Positions 5,466 to 10,953 of a DNA stretch of 10,953 nucleotides are shown piece after piece. This DNA is from Clostridiales bacterium (GTDB lineage: Bacteria > Bacillota > Clostridia > Oscillospirales > QAKW01). The notes beneath the pieces were generated by a model. The model made no database searches. It was not told where the DNA came from and was given only the letters and a program-made list of their open reading frames with translations. The stretch spans positions 1 through 10,953 of the forward strand of contig QAKW01000008.1 in assembly GCA_003343605.1 (NCBI GenBank), written 5' to 3'. Both the position numbers and the translations under genes were made by a program. Each line of letters starts with the position of its first letter. Within the stretch, counting starts at the first letter, position 1.

Positions 5466-8400
5466 ATGGAAGGATTATATGAGCCCCGATTTGAACACGA
5501 TGCCTGCGGTATCGGCGCGATTGTCAGCATCCGGGGAATACGGACACATCGGATTGTAGATCAGGCGCTGCAGGTGGTGGAAAAGCTGGAGCACCGCGCC
5601 GGTAAAGACGCCGACGGCAAAACCGGCGACGGCGTGGGCATCCTCACCCAGATCCCTCACCGCTTTTTTGAAAAGGCCGCCCGGCAGCTTCCCTTTTCAC
5701 TCGGCGCGCCGGGCGATTACGGCGTTGGAATGTTCTTTTTTCCCGCCGATACGCTCAGAAGGCGGCAGGCGCAGAAAATGTTTGAAGTTATCGCTGAAAA
5801 AGAGGGGGTCCCCTTCCTGGGCTGGCGCGCGGTGCCGGTTGAGAGCGCCATTCTGGGCAAAAAGGCGCTGGACTGCATGCCCTGCATCATGCAGGGCTTT
5901 CTCGGCCGCCCGGCGGGGGCGGAACCCGGCATTGCCTTCGACCGCCGGCTTTACTGCATCCGCCGCATCTTCGAGCAAAGCAGCGCCGATACCTATGTAT
6001 GCTCCCTTTCCTCCCGCACAATCGTTTATAAGGGGATGTTTTTGGTCGGCCAGCTGCGCCGCTTCTATTCGGATCTGGAAAGCGCAGATTTTGAAAGCGC
6101 CATCGCGCTGGTGCACTCCCGGTTTTCTACCAATACCAATCCCAGCTGGGAACGGGCCCATCCCAATCGGATGATTCTGCACAATGGCGAAATCAATACC
6201 ATCCGCGGCAACGCCGACCGGATGCTGGCCCGGGAGGAAACCATGCAGAGCCCGGTTTTCGGCCAGGATATGGCGAAAATCCTGCCGGTTATCAATAATG
6301 AAGGCAGCGATTCCGCCATGCTCGATAACACCCTGGAATTTCTGGTGATGAACGGGCTGCCGCTGCCGCTGGCGCTGATGATCCTGATTCCGGAGCCCTG
6401 GCGCAATAATAAGGCGATGAGCCGCGCCCGCCGGGATTTTTATCATTATTATTCCACCATGATGGAGCCCTGGGACGGCCCCGCAGCGATTCTCTGCTCC
6501 GATGGCGAAACGGTTGGCGCCGTGCTCGACCGCAACGGCCTGCGCCCCGCGCGCTATTATATTACCGATGATGATATGCTCATCCTCTCTTCCGAGGTGG
6601 GCGTTCTGGATATTCCGCCGGAGCATATCCGCCTGAAGAGCCGGCTGGAGCCGGGCAAAATGCTGCTGGTCGATACGCTGGAGAAGCGGCTGATTTCCGA
6701 TGCGGAATGCAAGGAATTTTATGCCGGCCGGCAGCCCTACGGCGAATGGCTGGATCAGAAGCTGGTGCGCCTTAAGGATCTTTCCATCCCCAACGAACGG
6801 CCGGAAAGCCAGAGCCAGCAAACCCGCGACCGGCTCTATAAAGCCTTCGGCTATACCTATGAAGACATTAAAAACGTGCTGATCCCCCTGGCCCGGCTGG
6901 GGCATGAGCCCACCGCGGCAATGGGAACCGATATTCCCCTGGCCGTGCTCTCCGAAAAGCATCAGCCGCTATTCAATTATTTTAAGCAGCTTTTCGCCCA
7001 GGTAACCAATCCGCCGATCGATGCCATCCGCGAAGAGGTGGTTACCGATACCCACGTTTATATCGGGTCCGATGGCAACCTTCTGAAAGAGCAGGCGGAA
7101 AACTGCAATGTGCTGGAAATCCGCAACCCCATTCTCACCACGCAGGATCTGATGAAAATTCGGGCGCTGCGCCGGCCGGGCTTTCAGGTTGAAACCGTTT
7201 CCCTGCTCTATTATAAGAACACCCCGCTCGACCGCGCGCTCTCGCAGCTTTTCATTCAGTGCGACCGGGCCTGGCGCGCGGGCGCCAATATTATCATCCT
7301 CTCCGATCGCGGCGTGGATGAAAATCATGTTGCGATTCCCTCTCTGCTCGCAGTTTCGGCAATGGAGCAGCATCTGGTGCGCACCAAGCGGCGCACGGCT
7401 GTTTCCATCATCCTTGAAAGCGGCGAACCGCGCGATGTGCATCATTTTGCCACGCTGCTGGGATATGGCGCACGGGCGATCAACCCCTATCTGGCGCAGG
7501 ACTGCATCCGCGAGCTGATCGGGCGCGGCATGCTTGAGAAAGATGAGCAGGCCGCCATTGAAGACTACAACAACGCCATCCTGCAGGGGATTGTGAAAAT
7601 CGCCTCCAAGATGGGGATTTCCACCCTGCAGTCTTATCAGTCTTCCCAGATTTTCGAAGCGCTGGGGATCCGGGAAGACGTGGTGGCACAGTATTTTACC
7701 AACACGGTAACCCGGATCGGCGGCATAGGGCTGGAAGAAATCAATGAGGGGGTGGAATGGCGGCACAATCACGCCTTTGATCCGCTGGGGCTCGGCGTGG
7801 ATACCACGCTCGACAGCTTTGGCGCCCACCAGCTAAGAAGCGGCGGCGCTACGGAAGATCATATGTACAGCCCCGAAACCATCGTTGCGCTCCGCGAGGC
7901 AACCCAACGCGGGGATTACCGGCGCTTCAAGGAATATTCCGCTATGGTCGATAACGCGCAGAAACCCCATACCCTGCGCGGTCTGATGGATTTCAACTTT
8001 CCGGAAAACGGCGGCGTTCCGCTCGAAGAGGTGGAGCCTGCCCGGGAACTTGTTAAGCGCTTTAAAACTGGGGCGATGTCTTACGGCTCCATCTCGCAGG
8101 AGGCGCATGAATGCCTGGCCGTCGCCATGAACCGCCTGGGCGGCAAATCCAATTCCGGCGAAGGAGGCGAGCGCCCCGAGCGGCTGGGCAGTGAGAAAAA
8201 CAGCGCTATCAAGCAGGTTGCCAGCGGAAGATTCGGCGTTACCAGCGCCTATCTGGTCAGCGCGGAGGAAATCCAAATCAAAATGGCGCAGGGTGCGAAG
8301 CCCGGCGAGGGCGGGCATCTGCCCGGCAAAAAGGTTTATCCCTGGATTGCCAAAACCCGCTATTCAACGCCCGGCGTTTCGCTGATCTCTCCCCCGCCCC

Positions 8401-9983
8401 ACCATGATATTTATTCGATCGAAGATCTGGCGCAGCTGATTTATGATCTGAAAAACGCCAGCCCCCGGGCGCGTATATCCGTAAAGCTGGTATCGGAGGC
8501 GGGCGTCGGCACGATTGCGGCCGGCGTGGCCAAAGCAGGCGCACAGGTTGTTTTGATCTCCGGCTACGATGGCGGCACCGGCGCGGCCCCCTTAAGCTCG
8601 ATTGCCGGCGCGGGGCTTCCCTGGGAGCTGGGGCTTTCTGAAGCGCACCAGACTCTGATTCAAAACGGCTTGCGCAGCCGCGTGCGCCTGGAGACCGACG
8701 GCAAGCTGATGACCGGCCGTGACGTGGCGATCGCCGCCCTGCTGGGCGCCGAGGAATTCGGCTTTGCCACCGCACCGCTGATCACGCTTGGCTGCGTGAT
8801 GATGCGGGTGTGCAATCTGGATACCTGCCCCGTCGGCATCGCCACCCAGAATCCCACGCTGCGGAAGCGATTCTGCGGCAGGCCGGAATACGTGGAAAAT
8901 TTTATGCTGTTTATTGCCGAGGAGCTGCGGGAGATTATGGCGGCCTTCGGCTTCCGCAGGCTCGATGATATGATCGGCCGCACCGATCTGCTCCGCCCGC
9001 GGGAAAACCGCCCCACCCGGCGGGCCTCGCTGGTGGATCTTACACGCATTCTTCATTTCGATCCGCAGGTACCGGCCGGCGAACGCCGGTTTGATCCCGC
9101 CCGCGCCTTTGATTTCAAGCTGGAGGAAACGCTGGATGAGCGGCTTCTGCTTCCCCGCTTCGGAGAGGCGCTCAAACGGGAAGCCCCGGCGCGGATCCGC
9201 GTGGAGCTCACCAGCACCAACCGCACCTTCGGCACCATTCTGGGCGCGCAGATCACCCGGCTTTACGGCGACCGCCTGCAGGCCGACACGCTTACCGTTG
9301 ACTGCCGCGGCGGCGGCGGGCAATCCTTCGGTGCGTTTATCCCCAGGGGGCTCACCCTGCGCCTTACGGGCGACAGCAACGATTACTTCGGTAAAGGGCT
9401 CTCCGGCGGAAAACTGATTGTAACCCCCCCGGAAACCAGCCCCTTCCGCCCGCACGACAACATCATCATCGGCAATGTGGCGCTCTATGGCGCCACCGCA
9501 GGAGAAGCCTATATCAACGGAGTGGCCGGCGAACGGTTTGCCGTGCGCAATTCCGGCGCAAACGCCGTAGTGGAGGGCGTAGGCGATCACGGATGCGAGT
9601 ATATGACCGGCGGCCGGGTGGTGATCCTCGGGCCCACGGGCAAAAATTTTGCCGCCGGAATGAGCGGCGGAATCGCCTATGTGCTGGATGAAAACCATAC
9701 GCTCTACCTGCATTTAAATAAAGAACTGGTTACCATGAGCAGCGTTGAAGACAAACACGATGCGGATGAGCTGCACCGCCTGATCCGTGCCCATGTGGAT
9801 GCAACCGGCTCCGCGATCGGCAGAGCGATTCTGGAAGATTTTTCCCGCTGGCTGCCCTGCTTTAAGAAAATTATGCCGAACGATTACAACCGCATGCTCT
9901 CAGCCATCGGCCGGATGGAAGAAAAAGGGCTCAGCCGCGAAACTGCGGAGCTGGAAGCCTTTTATGAAATTCAGAACGCCTGA
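5466..9983 (+). CDS. gltB: Glutamate synthase, large (alpha) subunit
   Basis: This is the 1505-residue large subunit of glutamate synthase (GOGAT), which takes ammonia from glutamine and uses it to convert 2-oxoglutarate to glutamate, with electrons from the small subunit. Domains in order: class II glutamine amidotransferase (about 14-430) with the catalytic Cys14 exposed after a 13-residue propeptide (FEHDACGIG), HRAGKDADGKTGDG from His43 and HNGEINTIRGN from His239; a central linker domain (about 470-760); an FMN-binding synthase domain (about 800-1170) with KPGEGGHLPG at 945 and a 3Fe-4S motif CX5CX4C at Cys1110, 1116 and 1121; and the C-terminal GXGXG helix domain containing GDSNDYFGKGLSGG from 1302. 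Length is normal. ATG 5466 has AAAGGA about 10 bases upstream and places the propeptide as in relatives; the frame is open further upstream, through the leader. gltD follows 21 bases later. Confidence 0.97.
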   Translation: MEGLYEPRFEHDACGIGAIVSIRGIRTHRIVDQALQVVEKLEHRAGKDADGKTGDGVGILTQIPHRFFEKAARQLPFSLGAPGDYGVGMFFFPADTLRRRQAQKMFEVIAEKEGVPFLGWRAVPVESAILGKKALDCMPCIMQGFLGRPAGAEPGIAFDRRLYCIRRIFEQSSADTYVCSLSSRTIVYKGMFLVGQLRRFYSDLESADFESAIALVHSRFSTNTNPSWERAHPNRMILHNGEINTIRGNADRMLAREETMQSPVFGQDMAKILPVINNEGSDSAMLDNTLEFLVMNGLPLPLALMILIPEPWRNNKAMSRARRDFYHYYSTMMEPWDGPAAILCSDGETVGAVLDRNGLRPARYYITDDDMLILSSEVGVLDIPPEHIRLKSRLEPGKMLLVDTLEKRLISDAECKEFYAGRQPYGEWLDQKLVRLKDLSIPNERPESQSQQTRDRLYKAFGYTYEDIKNVLIPLARLGHEPTAAMGTDIPLAVLSEKHQPLFNYFKQLFAQVTNPPIDAIREEVVTDTHVYIGSDGNLLKEQAENCNVLEIRNPILTTQDLMKIRALRRPGFQVETVSLLYYKNTPLDRALSQLFIQCDRAWRAGANIIILSDRGVDENHVAIPSLLAVSAMEQHLVRTKRRTAVSIILESGEPRDVHHFATLLGYGARAINPYLAQDCIRELIGRGMLEKDEQAAIEDYNNAILQGIVKIASKMGISTLQSYQSSQIFEALGIREDVVAQYFTNTVTRIGGIGLEEINEGVEWRHNHAFDPLGLGVDTTLDSFGAHQLRSGGATEDHMYSPETIVALREATQRGDYRRFKEYSAMVDNAQKPHTLRGLMDFNFPENGGVPLEEVEPARELVKRFKTGAMSYGSISQEAHECLAVAMNRLGGKSNSGEGGERPERLGSEKNSAIKQVASGRFGVTSAYLVSAEEIQIKMAQGAKPGEGGHLPGKKVYPWIAKTRYSTPGVSLISPPPHHDIYSIEDLAQLIYDLKNASPRARISVKLVSEAGVGTIAAGVAKAGAQVVLISGYDGGTGAAPLSSIAGAGLPWELGLSEAHQTLIQNGLRSRVRLETDGKLMTGRDVAIAALLGAEEFGFATAPLITLGCVMMRVCNLDTCPVGIATQNPTLRKRFCGRPEYVENFMLFIAEELREIMAAFGFRRLDDMIGRTDLLRPRENRPTRRASLVDLTRILHFDPQVPAGERRFDPARAFDFKLEETLDERLLLPRFGEALKREAPARIRVELTSTNRTFGTILGAQITRLYGDRLQADTLTVDCRGGGGQSFGAFIPRGLTLRLTGDSNDYFGKGLSGGKLIVTPPETSPFRPHDNIIIGNVALYGATAGEAYINGVAGERFAVRNSGANAVVEGVGDHGCEYMTGGRVVILGPTGKNFAAGMSGGIAYVLDENHTLYLHLNKELVTMSSVEDKHDADELHRLIRAHVDATGSAIGRAILEDFSRWLPCFKKIMPNDYNRMLSAIGRMEEKGLSRETAELEAFYEIQNA

Positions 9984-10004
9984 TCAGAAGGAGGAAAGGA
10001 ACCA

Positions 10005-10953
10005 ATGGGAAAACCAACCGGATTTTTAGAATACCAGCGTAAGACCACACCCGCCGCCGATCCGGCGGAGCGGACCGGCAGCTTTGATGAATTTCACCTT
10101 CCGCTCGATCCACAGCAGCGGCGGGAGCAGGCCGCGCGCTGCATGAACTGCGGCGTTCCCTTCTGCCAGTCGGGCATGATGCTCGGCGGGATGATCACCG
10201 GCTGCCCGCTCCATAATCTGATCCCGGAATGGAACGATGAAATCTACCGCGGCAACCCGGAGCAGGCGCTCTCCCGGCTGCTGAAAACCAATAATTTCCC
10301 GGAATTCACCGGCCGCGTATGCCCCGCGCCGTGCGAGGCGGCCTGCACCTGCGGCCTCAATGATGCGCCGGTCACCATTCGAGAAAACGAGCTTTCGATC
10401 ATTGAAACCGGCTTTGAAGCAGGCCTGATGCAGCCCCGGCCTCCCCGGGTAAGAACCGATAAGCGGGTGGCCGTGATCGGCAGCGGGCCTGCCGGGCTGG
10501 CGGCGGCGGATCAACTCAACCGCCGGGGCCATCTGGTTACGGTTTTTGAAAAGGAAGACCGGCCCGGCGGGCTGCTGATGTACGGCATTCCCAATATGAA
10601 GCTGGATAAGCGCGTGATCGAACGCCGGATCCGGCTGATGGAGGCCGAGGGCATTACCTTTCAAACCAATACCGCTATCGGCACGGATCTTTCAGCGGAA
10701 TCACTGCTGAGCGGCTTTGATGCCGTTCTGCTCTGCTGCGGTGCCGGGCAGCCGCGCGATCTCGCCCTTCCCGGGCGGGATGCAAAAGGCATTTATTTTG
10801 CCGTGGATTTCCTTACTGCCGCAACCAAAGCGCTCCTGCAGCAGAAAAGCGCTGTGCCGGGCGCAAAGGGAAAGCGGGTTGTAGTGGTGGGCGGCGGAGA
10901 TACCGGAAACGATTGCGTTGCCAGCTGTATCCGCCAGGGCTGCAAATCGGTGA
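10005..10953 (+). CDS. gltD: Glutamate synthase, small (beta) subunit, cut by the window end
   Basis: These are the first 316 residues of the NADPH-oxidising small subunit, which passes electrons through FAD and iron-sulfur clusters to GltB. The frame is open to the window edge. The N-terminal ferredoxin-like region carries two cysteine groups: Cys46, Cys49 and Cys54 with Cys67, and Cys106, Cys110 and Cys114 with Cys116 nearby, in the family context FPEFTGRVCPAPCEAAC. A FAD-binding Rossmann motif VIGSGPAGLAAA starts at 157, followed by ERRPGG-like EDRPGGLLMYGIP. A second nucleotide-binding motif VVGGGDTGNDC starts at 295 and should bind NADPH. The start is set by AAGGAGG at 9988-9994. It is co-transcribed with gltB. 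The rest, about a third of the protein, lies beyond the window. Confidence 0.96.
   Translation, partial: MGKPTGFLEYQRKTTPAADPAERTGSFDEFHLPLDPQQRREQAARCMNCGVPFCQSGMMLGGMITGCPLHNLIPEWNDEIYRGNPEQALSRLLKTNNFPEFTGRVCPAPCEAACTCGLNDAPVTIRENELSIIETGFEAGLMQPRPPRVRTDKRVAVIGSGPAGLAAADQLNRRGHLVTVFEKEDRPGGLLMYGIPNMKLDKRVIERRIRLMEAEGITFQTNTAIGTDLSAESLLSGFDAVLLCCGAGQPRDLALPGRDAKGIYFAVDFLTAATKALLQQKSAVPGAKGKRVVVVGGGDTGNDCVASCIRQGCKSV

Noticed and set aside
5697..6962. A 421-codon minus-strand open frame opposite gltB
   Set aside because: It is antisense to the well-conserved amidotransferase part of gltB, has no recognisable domain and reflects GC-rich codon structure.
8592..9713. A 373-codon minus-strand open frame opposite the 3' half of gltB
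   Set aside because: Same reason: it lies fully within the conserved FMN and GXGXG coding region, and its translation is low-complexity and unlike known proteins.
10026..10664. A minus-strand 212-codon open frame opposite the gltD start
   Set aside because: The plus strand encodes clear GltD cysteine and nucleotide-binding motifs here; the antisense frame has no supporting motif.

Overview
The window looks like chromosomal DNA of a moderately GC-rich Firmicute, probably a clostridial (Oscillospirales-like) gut anaerobe. This rests on strong AGGAGG-type ribosome binding sites, near-consensus sigma-A promoters, the gene families present and GC-rich codon use. The genus cannot be fixed from sequence reading alone. 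Eight genes are visible: five complete genes plus gltB, all well supported, and a gene cut at each edge. They pack tightly, and I see no mobile element, CRISPR array, tRNA or rRNA.

Region 1 (1-2367, + strand) is the downstream part of a zinc/manganese-type ABC uptake operon. It holds the 3' end of the substrate-binding protein (ZnuA-like), the ATPase (ZnuC-like), the ABC-3 family permease (ZnuB-like, start overlapping the ATPase stop) and a small lipoprotein with a Cys-Cys motif. A strong rho-independent terminator closes it. The operon promoter lies outside the window.

Region 2 (2398-5339) holds a divergent pair of transcription units. On the minus strand is an AraC-family regulator with a cupin-like sensor domain. 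On the plus strand are a cytidylate kinase-like protein and a MATE-family efflux transporter, which are translationally adjacent. The two promoters sit back to back in about 140 bp, so the AraC protein is a plausible, unproven regulator of the efflux pair.

Region 3 (5336-10953, + strand) is the glutamate synthase operon: gltB (large subunit, complete) and gltD (small subunit, cut by the window end). It starts from a textbook promoter (TTGACA, 17 bp, TATAAT) whose -35 box overlaps the MATE stop codon. Between this promoter and gltB lies a long hairpin followed by a U-tract, so every transcript from the promoter must pass a terminator-like structure before gltB. An upstream segment can pair with the 5' arm of that hairpin. 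This possible attenuator is the most interesting non-coding signal in the window.

No wholly new system is evident. The points worth following up are the gltB leader, the Cys-Cys lipoprotein in the metal operon, and the kinase-like/MATE pair.
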